Of a stretch of DNA of 6,225 nucleotides, positions 1 through 5,833 are shown piece by piece (position 1 is the first letter of the stretch; the number at the start of each line of letters is the position of its first letter). Origin of the DNA: Pyrinomonadaceae bacterium (GTDB taxonomy: Bacteria > Acidobacteriota > Blastocatellia > Pyrinomonadales > Pyrinomonadaceae). The notes under the pieces are model-generated. The model saw only the letters and a program-made list of their open reading frames with translations. It was not told where the DNA came from and did not search any database. The position numbers and the translations under genes are program-made. Location: contig JAGOWF010000168.1 in assembly GCA_018060305.1 (NCBI GenBank), forward strand, positions 1 through 6,225, given 5' to 3'.

Positions 1-1391
1 AGCCCCGCTGCTGCTGCCCGGACCTGAACATCCCCATAAGTCAGGAATGGGCGAATGATCTCCGCCGCGTCGTTTGTCTTGAAGGCTGCAAAGCTCCGTA
101 ACCGGTCAGGAATGGCCATCCGAGAATTGTTAGTGTCAGCCGCGAATTCGAGCTCTTTTTCAGCCTTCACCGCACTTCTTAGATCCTCAAGGGCCTCGGT
201 CCTTTGCGGATCGGTGATGGGCAATCGCGCAAGCTCAGCACGTCCCTGATCGAGGCCGCTAAGATACTTCCAGCACGTCGGCTGTGACTTTTTGAAAGCA
301 CAATGGCTGTAGTCATACGTTTTGAGCATTTCAGACGGCGAAACCCTCGCTAACGCGACGAAAATATCGGGCGTCACCAGACGGTCGCGCTGGCCAAAGT
401 CCTTGAAAAACTTGATCGCGACCGGGTCGGCCGTTCCCTGAAGTAATCTACCGACCGCAACCGTGATCTCGACCAGTTCGTTCTTCTGACTCGGCGGCGT
501 GCGATAGGGTGCGGCTCCGATACCGGCGAGCAGAATGTTGCCACGCGCTAGCAAAGGTCCGGCTGCGCTCCTATCATTCAAAGCAGTTAAGGATCTGACA
601 GCAGACACACGAACACGACTGTCCTTGTCTTCGGTCGCCGCGGCCAGAAGCTCGGGCACAAGGGCCTTTGCCTCCGCCGCGCCAAGGACGCGGGCAGCGT
701 TGGCACGCACAAGCGGATCAGCAGCGGTCTTTAACAGTTGACGGACCTCGATGTTTGCTTCCCTTGAGCGAAGCCGGGCGAGAGCGTTGAGCGCGTCGGT
801 GACGACCGCTGCGTTAGAGTAACGCAGGAATCGCTTAGCCACGTCGTCCGCACCGGGCGGCCGCACCCGCAACAGAGCTGTCAGGCCCAACCGGACGACG
901 TTCTCATACGCCGCCGACCGTTTTGTGTCCTCAAAGAGCAAGGCCGACAATATCGCCAGCCCGAGCTGCTTTGCATCATCGTGCGGCAGATTCGCCGCCG
1001 CGATCTTCCCCGCGGCCTCTATCGCGCGGCCACGCAACTCGGCAGGCGCCTTTAGATCATCCAGCACGGCCACGACGGCCGCCGCCGCATCGAGCGACTC
1101 GATCTCGCCAAGCGCGAATACGGCCGTTACTCTAACATCGTCCGACGCGTCTTTCTCGACAAGCTTCACCAACGCCGCGACCGCCTTGCCATCGCCGATC
1201 CTGCCGGCCGCAAGCGCCGCCCGATGCCGCACGTCCGCATTCGGACTCGCCATCAACGCTTCGAGCTTCGCGTCATAGGTCCGCGAGTCCTCAGCCTTTG
1301 CTATTTGCACCGCCGTTGCCAACGACACTTGAGCGTTGACCAGAATGCTCGACGCCGTAAGCGCCAAAATCGCGATCGCGAAGTATCTCAT
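1..1391 (-). CDS. Secreted HEAT-repeat protein, partial (C-terminus off the left edge); probably N-terminal part of a HEAT/peptidyl-prolyl isomerase protein
   Basis: The minus strand is open without a stop from the ATG at 1391-1389 to the window edge, giving 463 codons. Residues 1-20 form a signal peptide (MRYF, then a hydrophobic stretch, ending VNA before QVS), so the product is exported to the periplasm or outer envelope. From about residue 40 there are repeated Ala/Leu-rich helix pairs of HEAT type: DVRHRAALAAGRIGD (53-67), DVRVTAVFALGEIES (85-99), LRGRAIEAAGKIAA (119-132), a fourth near 222-240 (DPLVRANAARVLGAAE), a fifth near 256-272, and another starting near 454. Residues 364-373 hold two cysteines, possibly a disulfide. 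The pattern recalls Acidobacteriota proteins in which such repeats precede a cyclophilin-type isomerase domain; that domain would lie outside the window, so the isomerase role is inference. The start lies 5 bases after the OsmC stop, suggesting co-transcription; no strong ribosome-binding site is visible. Confidence 0.85.
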   Translation of the reverse strand, partial: MRYFAIAILALTASSILVNAQVSLATAVQIAKAEDSRTYDAKLEALMASPNADVRHRAALAAGRIGDGKAVAALVKLVEKDASDDVRVTAVFALGEIESLDAAAAVVAVLDDLKAPAELRGRAIEAAGKIAAANLPHDDAKQLGLAILSALLFEDTKRSAAYENVVRLGLTALLRVRPPGADDVAKRFLRYSNAAVVTDALNALARLRSREANIEVRQLLKTAADPLVRANAARVLGAAEAKALVPELLAAATEDKDSRVRVSAVRSLTALNDRSAAGPLLARGNILLAGIGAAPYRTPPSQKNELVEITVAVGRLLQGTADPVAIKFFKDFGQRDRLVTPDIFVALARVSPSEMLKTYDYSHCAFKKSQPTCWKYLSGLDQGRAELARLPITDPQRTEALEDLRSAVKAEKELEFAADTNNSRMAIPDRLRSFAAFKTNDAAEIIRPFLTYGDVQVRAAAAG

Positions 1392-1396
1392 AGAGG

Positions 1397-1819
1397 TTAG
1401 GCTTCGACGATGTCGTAGCTAGTCGTTATGGTTGCGGTCGGCTGAACGGTTGCGGCGACTGAGCAGTATTTCGTGTCGGACAGCTCGATAGCATCGGCGA
1501 CGGCCTTTTCCGAAACGTTCCGCCCGCGCACGATATGGTTGATGTGAAACGAGATGAATTTGCGTGGATGATCGTCGGCCCTGACGCCCGATATCTCGAC
1601 GTCATAGTCAGTTACATCCTGTCGTTTCTTATTTAGGATCGATATCACATCAACAGCCGTGCAGGCTGCTACCGACACCAGGAGCATTTCCATCGGCGTC
1701 GGTGCCGAGTGTCTATCTCCTTTAGTATCCATAACTTGCGAGTATCCGTTGGGGGTTGTTCCGATAAAGAACTCGTCGCCCGCGTATTTTACCGTCGCTT
1801 TGTATTCATTTGATGACAT
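1397..1819 (-). CDS. OsmC/YhfA-family protein (thiol-dependent peroxidase-like)
   Basis: This encodes 140 residues, the normal length for a single-domain OsmC-fold protein. The family signature is clear: APTPMEMLL (39-47), then SVAACTAVDVISIL (49-62) with the first conserved Cys53, and DTKYCSVAATV (115-125) with the second conserved Cys119. The PMEMLL and CTAVDVISIL arrangement is closest to the YhfA branch rather than classic OsmC or Ohr. Glu44 sits where family members carry an active-site acidic residue. Members with both cysteines typically reduce organic hydroperoxides in the cytoplasm, but the substrate of the YhfA branch is not well established. There is no signal peptide. The gene is divergent from the glycine-zipper gene and lies directly upstream of the HEAT-repeat gene. 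An AAGG lies about 12 bases upstream of the ATG, which is a poor ribosome-binding site; no convincing sigma-70 promoter was found. Confidence 0.92.
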   Translation of the reverse strand: MSSNEYKATVKYAGDEFFIGTTPNGYSQVMDTKGDRHSAPTPMEMLLVSVAACTAVDVISILNKKRQDVTDYDVEISGVRADDHPRKFISFHINHIVRGRNVSEKAVADAIELSDTKYCSVAATVQPTATITTSYDIVEA

Positions 1820-1872
1820 GGTTATTCAGAGCCTTATGCGCACAGTCTAGCACAGCCAAGGGCGGATGTGAG

Positions 1873-1888
1873 GGTTGCCTGAACAACC
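1873..1888. repeat. Short inverted repeat just upstream of the sigma-54 element
   Basis: GGTTG and CAACC are separated by the 6 bases CCTGAA, immediately upstream (3 bases) of the -24 element of the predicted sigma-54 promoter. Arms of 5 bases can arise by chance. It could be a regulator half-site pair, although sigma-54 activators usually bind further upstream, in this case within the OsmC gene. Low confidence in function. Confidence 0.25.
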
Positions 1889-1890
1889 AT

Positions 1891-1906
1891 TGGCACGCAA
1901 AATGCT
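1891..1906 (+). promoter_or_regulatory. Predicted sigma-54 (RpoN) promoter, -24/-12
   Basis: The sequence TGGCACGCAAAATGCT matches the RpoN consensus TGGCACG-N4-TTGCW at all seven positions of the -24 box and four of five in the -12 box. The invariant GG (1892-1893) and GC (1904-1905) are separated by exactly 10 bases, the strict spacing this sigma factor requires. With the C at 1905 taken as -12, transcription would start near 1917, giving a leader of about 44 bases before the ATG at 1961. It points at the secreted glycine-zipper gene. Such a promoter needs an AAA+ enhancer-binding activator, which is not encoded in this window. The match is seen directly; activity is inferred. Confidence 0.72.
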
Positions 1907-1944
1907 TCAAAGGGCGCGGGGTCGTTGTGTGCCCCAAATGGCTC

Positions 1945-1951
1945 GAGAGGG
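1945..1951 (+). promoter_or_regulatory. Ribosome-binding site deciding the start at 1961
   Basis: GAGAGGG lies 9 bases before the ATG at 1961 but directly abuts the alternative ATG at 1952, so it favours 1961. The upstream TTG at 1925 would leave only about 8 bases of leader from the predicted sigma-54 start point. Confidence 0.65.
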
Positions 1952-1960
1952 ATGGCAACT

Positions 1961-3565
1961 ATGAAAAGCTTAAGTGATCGTATATGGATGGTTTTGGCGT
2001 TGGCGGCCATTGTTTTTGCGGGTGTGGGTTCGGCCGAGGCTCAGCGCGGTAATGAGCGCGACGTCCGCGACGCACTACGGAGCGTTAATTCGAGTATCGA
2101 CGATCTCGACTATGATCTTCGCGAGCATATGCGAAGCAGTTCTGCGGCTAGCGTGGATGTTGGTCTCGCATCCGACAACATGCGTGAGCTTCGTGACGCT
2201 GTTGAGTCATTTGAGCATAACCTTGACCGTCGGCGAGAGAACCGCGACGACGTGAACCGCATCGTATGGGCTGCCCGAACAATGGGCAATTTCCTGTCAC
2301 GCTACTCAACGGACCGCCGGATCGACCAGGATTGGAATGAGCTCAAGGAGCAGATCGATCGCCTCTCGGCGAACTACGGCGTAATAACAAACTGGAACTC
2401 TGAAAGCGTTCCGGAACCGGTAAAAAACTATCCGACTTACCCAGTCGGAAAAACCCTAAACGTCGGATTGTCCGGCACATATGAGCTCGATCGGGCCCGC
2501 AGTGAGAAGGTTGACGATATTGTTTCGGGCACAAGCCTCGGCGAGGCACAGAGTCAGGACCTGAGGGACAAACTCGAGGCTCCCGAACAGATCGCCATCG
2601 ACATCCGCGGAACTGAGATCACGCTTGCGACGTCAAATGCGCCGGCGGTCAAGTTCATTGCCGACGGCCGCGACAAGGTCGAACGTGATGGGCAAGGCCG
2701 CAGTGTTCGCCTGCGTGCGACACTGTCAGGCGACAAGCTGATCGTCTCGTCGATCGGCGGCGAAACAGACTATAACATCACCTTCACCTCCGTTTCAGAG
2801 GGGCGAGGAATGAAGGTGTCGAGACGCATCACAACCGACTATCTGAATCAGACGGTATTCGCCGAGAGCGTCTATAACAAGATCGATTCCGTCGCACAGC
2901 TCAGCGTAGGCGGTGGCGGTAACGCGGGTTCCTCAGAACCGAATGGCACATACTCGGATAACGACCAGACCGGCAATGTGTCAAACGGCGGAACACCGAC
3001 GATCTCGACCACGAGGCCGGGCAATTACGCCGTGCCGAACGGAGTTATTTTGACCGGCATTCTCGACAACGAGATAAATACCAAGGTGTCGCAAAACAAC
3101 GACCGCTTCAGGATGACGGTGCAGTCGCCCAACGAATTTCGCGGTGCGACTGTCGAAGGCTATATCTCGGGAATTAATCGATCGGGCAAGGTTCTCGGCC
3201 AGTCAAAGATCACTTTCAACTTTGAGCGGATCATCATGCGTGACGGACAGACGTATGATTTTGCCGCCGTGCTTCAGAGCATCCAGGACCAGAGCGGTAA
3301 GACCGTGAAGGTTGATAACGAGGGTACCGCGAAGGGTGACAGCCAGACCAAAGAAACCGCCAAACGAGGCGGTATTGGAGCGGGTATTGGAGCCGTTCTG
3401 GGCGCGATCATCGGCGGCGGAAAGGGAGCGGCCATTGGTGCTGTGATCGGTGCCGGCGGCGGTGCCGGTTCTGTGATCCTTACCGGAAAAGACGACATTC
3501 GTTTGATGGCAGGATCGACGTTGACTGTTCGGTCAACCTCGCCAAATAGCTACGGGCCGAGATAA
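1961..3565 (+). CDS. Secreted three-part protein with C-terminal glycine zipper, function unknown
   Basis: This encodes 534 residues from the ATG at 1961. Residues 1-27 are a classic signal peptide (MKSLSDR, hydrophobic core, SAEA before Gln28), so the protein enters the periplasm or outer envelope. Three regions follow. Residues 30-145 are charged and helical, rich in Arg and Asp, with possible coiled-coil character. Residues about 168-312 look beta-rich and lipocalin-like (GLSGTYELDRAR through VYNKIDSVAQL). After a Gly/Ser/Asn linker (316-358), residues 360-455 form a second beta-rich region (NGVILTGILDNEI, MTVQSPNEFRGATVEG). A glycine zipper at 470-505 (GIGAGIGAVLGAIIGG and GAAIGAVIGAGGGAG) is followed by DDIRLMAGSTLTVR. 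The zipper could insert into or oligomerise at a membrane. I recognise this as an Acidobacteriota-style family with no established function. Transcription is probably sigma-54 dependent and ends at the hairpin beginning at 3590. Confidence 0.85.
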   Translation: MKSLSDRIWMVLALAAIVFAGVGSAEAQRGNERDVRDALRSVNSSIDDLDYDLREHMRSSSAASVDVGLASDNMRELRDAVESFEHNLDRRRENRDDVNRIVWAARTMGNFLSRYSTDRRIDQDWNELKEQIDRLSANYGVITNWNSESVPEPVKNYPTYPVGKTLNVGLSGTYELDRARSEKVDDIVSGTSLGEAQSQDLRDKLEAPEQIAIDIRGTEITLATSNAPAVKFIADGRDKVERDGQGRSVRLRATLSGDKLIVSSIGGETDYNITFTSVSEGRGMKVSRRITTDYLNQTVFAESVYNKIDSVAQLSVGGGGNAGSSEPNGTYSDNDQTGNVSNGGTPTISTTRPGNYAVPNGVILTGILDNEINTKVSQNNDRFRMTVQSPNEFRGATVEGYISGINRSGKVLGQSKITFNFERIIMRDGQTYDFAAVLQSIQDQSGKTVKVDNEGTAKGDSQTKETAKRGGIGAGIGAVLGAIIGGGKGAAIGAVIGAGGGAGSVILTGKDDIRLMAGSTLTVRSTSPNSYGPR

Positions 3566-3589
3566 TATTACGCCTCCGAGCGGTAGCAT

Positions 3590-3622
3590 ACGACGGGCGT
3601 CGATGGAACGCCCGTCGTTTTC
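3590..3622 (+). terminator. Strong intrinsic terminator after the glycine-zipper gene
   Basis: A perfect 11-base-pair stem (ACGACGGGCGT at 3590-3600 with ACGCCCGTCGT at 3608-3618) encloses a 7-base loop CGATGGA and runs into TTTTC. It lies 24 bases after the stop codon and separates this gene from the downstream winged-helix gene. Confidence 0.9.
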
Positions 3623-3631
3623 TGTTATCAT
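3623..3631 (+). promoter_or_regulatory. Possible extended -10 promoter for the winged-helix gene
   Basis: TGTTATCAT fits an extended -10 element (TG, one base, TATCAT). It lies directly after the terminator and 26 bases before the GTG start. No matching -35 box is evident, and the only space for it is within the terminator stem. The strong upstream terminator implies the next gene needs its own promoter, which supports this weakly. Confidence 0.3.
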
Positions 3632-3657
3632 CAGCCGAGTTTCATGTTTGCTGCTCT

Positions 3658-4467
3658 GTGGCTGTTTCATTCAAAGAGCTACCCGAAGAGATTGAGCAAT
3701 ACCGCGACCGTAAATGGCGGCGCGAAGAATCTCTGCGTGTGGACTCAGTCGAAGACGTTGAGGCCATGGTCGAGGATCTGGGTTTTTGTCTCGGCCTAAC
3801 GGACGCGCGGACGGAGTTGCCGTCTGTTTACACCGCCGTCTGCGGCCGCCGCGACGCGCATCTGCCGAGGAATGTTCAGAAAGACCACGAAGCCAGCCGT
3901 GCGTGGGTCCTAAAAGACGAAGTCATCGCCCGGGGCCGCATCTATTACGGCAAGCTCATTAGGGGTAAGTCATGGTTCTTGTCTCCACGGATGGTTCCTG
4001 TTTTCAACAACCTGTGGGGCTGCTCTCGAAAGGGTGAATCGGGCGTGCTGTCAGCGAATGCGCAACGCGTGCTGAAGGTCCTTCGCAAAGAATGGGAAAT
4101 GGCAATTGCCGACCTGCGAACCGAGTGCGGCTTTGCTGACAAGAAAGATCTGACAAAGGCTCTCGACGAACTCCAACGCCGACTGAAGGTCGTCCCCGCC
4201 GAGGTCGTTTACGTCCCTAAATTCACCTATATCTGGACCCTCGCCGAAGCGCGCTTTCCCGAGGAGCTAAAGGTCAAAATGAAACGCGAAGACGCCGTTC
4301 GCGAACTCGCCCGAACCTACTTACAAATATGCGGCATGACCTTGCTCGGCGAACTCTCAGGCAAATTCGGCTTCTACCGCTGGGAATCAGGCAAGGCGAA
4401 CCATGAACTGGTTGATGAAGGTTTTGCGGAGAGGCTGGCAACAGGCGTTTATAGGATAAAACAATAA
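3658..4467 (+). CDS. AlkZ-related winged-helix protein
   Basis: This encodes 269 residues from a GTG start; no ATG is available in frame upstream and no clear ribosome-binding site is seen. I recognise the pattern of the AlkZ-related group, relatives of the YcaQ/AlkZ DNA glycosylases. An N-terminal helical part (about 5-45) leads to DLGFCLGL. The family-style block RAWVLKDEVIARGRIYYGKLI follows at 81-101. Two winged-helix-like regions come next, at about 136-185 (LRKEWEMAIADLRTECGFAD, then KALDELQRRLKVV) and 213-265 (VRELARTYLQICGMTLLGEL). True AlkZ enzymes unhook DNA interstrand crosslinks using a Q-x-Q or Q-x-D motif. I do not see a confident equivalent here, so it may bind DNA without glycosylase activity. 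It is soluble, with no signal peptide. It stands alone between its own terminators, convergent with the putative nuclease gene. Confidence 0.68.
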   Translation: MAVSFKELPEEIEQYRDRKWRREESLRVDSVEDVEAMVEDLGFCLGLTDARTELPSVYTAVCGRRDAHLPRNVQKDHEASRAWVLKDEVIARGRIYYGKLIRGKSWFLSPRMVPVFNNLWGCSRKGESGVLSANAQRVLKVLRKEWEMAIADLRTECGFADKKDLTKALDELQRRLKVVPAEVVYVPKFTYIWTLAEARFPEELKVKMKREDAVRELARTYLQICGMTLLGELSGKFGFYRWESGKANHELVDEGFAERLATGVYRIKQ

Positions 4468-4487
4468 AAACGCTTAACGACGGCGTT
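4463..4487 (-). terminator. Weak intrinsic terminator for the minus-strand cluster
   Basis: Read on the minus strand, AACGC and GCGTT pair around a 9-base loop and run into TTTTATTG. It lies about 80 bases past the stop of the putative nuclease gene and overlaps the end of the convergent winged-helix gene. The stem is only 5 base pairs, so strength is doubtful. Confidence 0.4.
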
Positions 4488-4519
4488 GACGTTCACATAG
4501 GTTTAAGTTCACCAGACAA

Positions 4520-4537
4520 GTTTGATCAAACATTTTT
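4520..4537 (+). terminator. Weak palindromic terminator for the winged-helix gene
   Basis: GTTTGATCAAAC is a perfect 12-base palindrome (stem of 4 with a GATC loop) followed by ATTTTT, 52 bases past the winged-helix stop codon. The stem is AT-rich and short. It may act as a terminator, or the palindrome may be a protein site; there is no further support for either. Confidence 0.35.
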
Positions 4538-4568
4538 GCCCGCTCTCATGTCCAATAACTGTTCGGCG

Positions 4569-5267
4569 TCATGTTACACCGTAAGCGACGTAGAGATCAT
4601 TTATGGTGCCATGACTCGTTCTATTCAGGTCCTTGAAGTGCTCGACCATCCGAACAAACTGAGGTCCCCAAAGGTCGAAGTTGTAGCGGACTCCACACAT
4701 TGGACGTTGCTGGTTAGGTCGAAAGCATTCCCATATAAATGCAAGCATGTCATCTTGGAAGATATAAGGTCGCTTCGGGTTTGAGACACGATTTTGTTCA
4801 GCCGCGAAAGGAACAAAGCGGAGTTTTGCCAGTTGTGCGTTGGTGTCGTGCCAAAGCGCGAGATCAAGTTCCGGGAAGGCGCCTGCTGTTCGAATGTTTG
4901 CGGGATCGAGAAGATTCTGGACTGCGGCACACACACGGCTTATCTCTGCGCAAGGAAATGCCCCTATTCGATTGAGCACGCTCCGCACTGCACGTGGTTC
5001 GTTGCGAAATCGCTGGTTGAAGTTAACGTTCTTCTTACCACCCTTGACCTCCCCAACGATAAAGTCCAAGCGGTCTGTAGGAATAGCCAAATGAGTGCAA
5101 CACAACACCTCGCGTTCGCGTTCCTCGTACCGAGGAAATCGAACGGCAAGCACATCGAGTTCAGTACCTACTCCCTTAGACGCGTGTGCGATGTACCCAC
5201 CGACGAAATATCCGTTAAGGCGAAGGTAAAGGTGGACTAAAGTTTCTTGTATATCACTCTTGTCCAT
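4569..5267 (-). CDS. Putative PD-(D/E)xK nuclease-fold protein
   Basis: This encodes 232 residues from the ATG at 5267. A GAGG at 5275-5272 lies 4 bases upstream; the open frame extends back to 5375, but that would overlap the preceding gene. The pattern fits the restriction-endonuclease-like fold: an N-terminal helix with Glu8 (ETLVHLYLRLNGYFV), then GTELDVLAVRFP with Asp38, then DFIVGEVKGG with Glu73 and Lys75 as the E-x-K core. The order E...D...ExK and the LNGYFV...ELDVLAVRFP layout recall uncharacterised standalone nuclease-like proteins of bacteria. Residues 85-120 (RFRNE to VCAAVQNLL) look helical and the C-terminal half is unassigned. DNA or RNA cleavage is inferred from the motif only. 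The gene sits 47 bases after the DUF2442 gene and is probably transcribed with it. One 60-base stretch (4681-4740) is 45% GC by hand count, below the core gene to the right. Confidence 0.7.
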   Translation of the reverse strand: MDKSDIQETLVHLYLRLNGYFVGGYIAHASKGVGTELDVLAVRFPRYEEREREVLCCTHLAIPTDRLDFIVGEVKGGKKNVNFNQRFRNEPRAVRSVLNRIGAFPCAEISRVCAAVQNLLDPANIRTAGAFPELDLALWHDTNAQLAKLRFVPFAAEQNRVSNPKRPYIFQDDMLAFIWECFRPNQQRPMCGVRYNFDLWGPQFVRMVEHFKDLNRTSHGTINDLYVAYGVT

Positions 5268-5314
5268 TGAACCTCGGCATAATGACACCGAACTACTTAT
5301 TAACACTCGAGAGA

Positions 5315-5548
5315 TTAAACAGGCGCGCCTTCTTCGTAAAGAGTTTCGGGCGCAATATCGGCTCCGTTTGGCCACGAGATCGTCCAGCCGTCGACAAAAA
5401 ACTTCTTGAAGTAGGTCTTATCCTTTAGCGGCTTGAAAACGCCACGCCACTGCTTCTCTTTCAGGTCGGCGATCCTTTGCTCACCGTTGTCGAAGGTTAT
5501 GAGGATTTTGTAACCCGAGACATATTTCGCGTCGATTACGACGGGCAT
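5315..5548 (-). CDS. DUF2442 domain protein
   Basis: This encodes 77 residues starting MPVVIDAKYV, a typical length for this small family. The hallmarks are GYKILITFDNGEQRIADL (12-29), a central region with FKPLKD (38-43), YFKKFFVDGWTISWPNG (46-62) and ADIAPETLYE (63-72). The beta-strand-rich N-terminus and the NG-x-DI-x-PE-x-LYE ending are the family signature. The start is ambiguous: an in-frame ATG at 5557 adds MGY. I prefer 5548 because an AAAG lies about 9 bases upstream, whereas it abuts the 5557 ATG. The gene follows the DUF4160 stop by 20 bases. These two families are commonly neighbours in bacteria and have been suspected to be paired, possibly as a toxin-antitoxin-like module. The biochemical role is unknown, and there is no signal peptide or membrane segment. 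Confidence 0.85.
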   Translation of the reverse strand: MPVVIDAKYVSGYKILITFDNGEQRIADLKEKQWRGVFKPLKDKTYFKKFFVDGWTISWPNGADIAPETLYEEGAPV

Positions 5549-5568
5549 ATACCCCATCTTTCGCAAAT

Positions 5569-5832
5569 CTAGTCGAGCGGGTCGATCTTCTGAAGCTCCC
5601 CGTCGCGTCGGGCCCGATCCCAGTTTTCCATTAGCTCTTTTTGATGAAGTTTCGCCCATTTCTTAATTAGGGACTTCGCTGTCCTGGATTTGAATCTTCT
5701 TCCCTTAATAAGATTACCATCAAAATCAAAAGATGCCCGCTGTCCCTGATACTCTGCATGAAAATGCGGCGGGTTATGTTCATCGTGGAACATCCGAATG
5801 ATGATTCCAAAGAAGAAAGAAACATAAGGCAT
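5569..5832 (-). CDS. DUF4160 domain protein
   Basis: This encodes 87 residues, full length for the family. The signature FFGIIIRMFHDEHNPPHFHAEY spans residues 7-28, with His16, His19, His23 and His25 clustered so that they could bind a metal or act catalytically. It is followed by a strand (QRASFDFDGNLI, 31-42) and a helical end with SLIKKWAKLHQKELMENW (54-71). The start ATG lies one base after the TGA of the E1 gene (TGATATG), so translation is probably coupled to that gene and no separate promoter is visible. The 60 bases at 5701-5760 are 42% GC by hand count, well below the 67% counted within the E1 gene at 5881-5940, suggesting separate origin. Partner of the downstream DUF2442 protein. 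Function unknown. Confidence 0.9.
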   Translation of the reverse strand: MPYVSFFFGIIIRMFHDEHNPPHFHAEYQGQRASFDFDGNLIKGRRFKSRTAKSLIKKWAKLHQKELMENWDRARRDGELQKIDPLD

Positions 5833-5833
5833 A

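Noticed and set aside
55..1278. Several plus-strand open frames (55-249, 535-741, 923-1135, 925-1278)
   Set aside because: All lie opposite the continuous 463-codon minus-strand HEAT-repeat frame, have low-complexity Ala/Ser/Arg composition and no recognisable domain; they are shadows of it.
1820..1890. Sigma-70 promoter for the OsmC gene on the minus strand (TAGACT or CATAAG with TTGGCT)
   Set aside because: Box spacing is wrong or the -35 match is poor; not supportable.
1925..1960. TTG at 1925 or ATG at 1952 as start of the glycine-zipper gene
   Set aside because: The ribosome-binding site GAGAGGG is correctly spaced only for the ATG at 1961, and that start puts the signal peptide at the very N-terminus.
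4536..5240. Plus-strand open frames opposite the nuclease gene, including a 148-residue one at 4794-5240
   Set aside because: No recognisable domain, Cys-rich shadow composition, and the opposite strand has a coherent fold motif plus a ribosome-binding site.
5268..5375. Upstream extension of the nuclease protein to the ATG at 5375
   Set aside because: The added 36 residues are Arg/Ser-rich shadow sequence overlapping the DUF2442 C-terminus, and the ATG at 5267 has its own GAGG.
5549..5659. Upstream extension of DUF2442 to 5659
   Set aside because: The extra residues are read from the end of DUF4160 in another frame; the DUF2442 family begins near MPVVIDAKYV.
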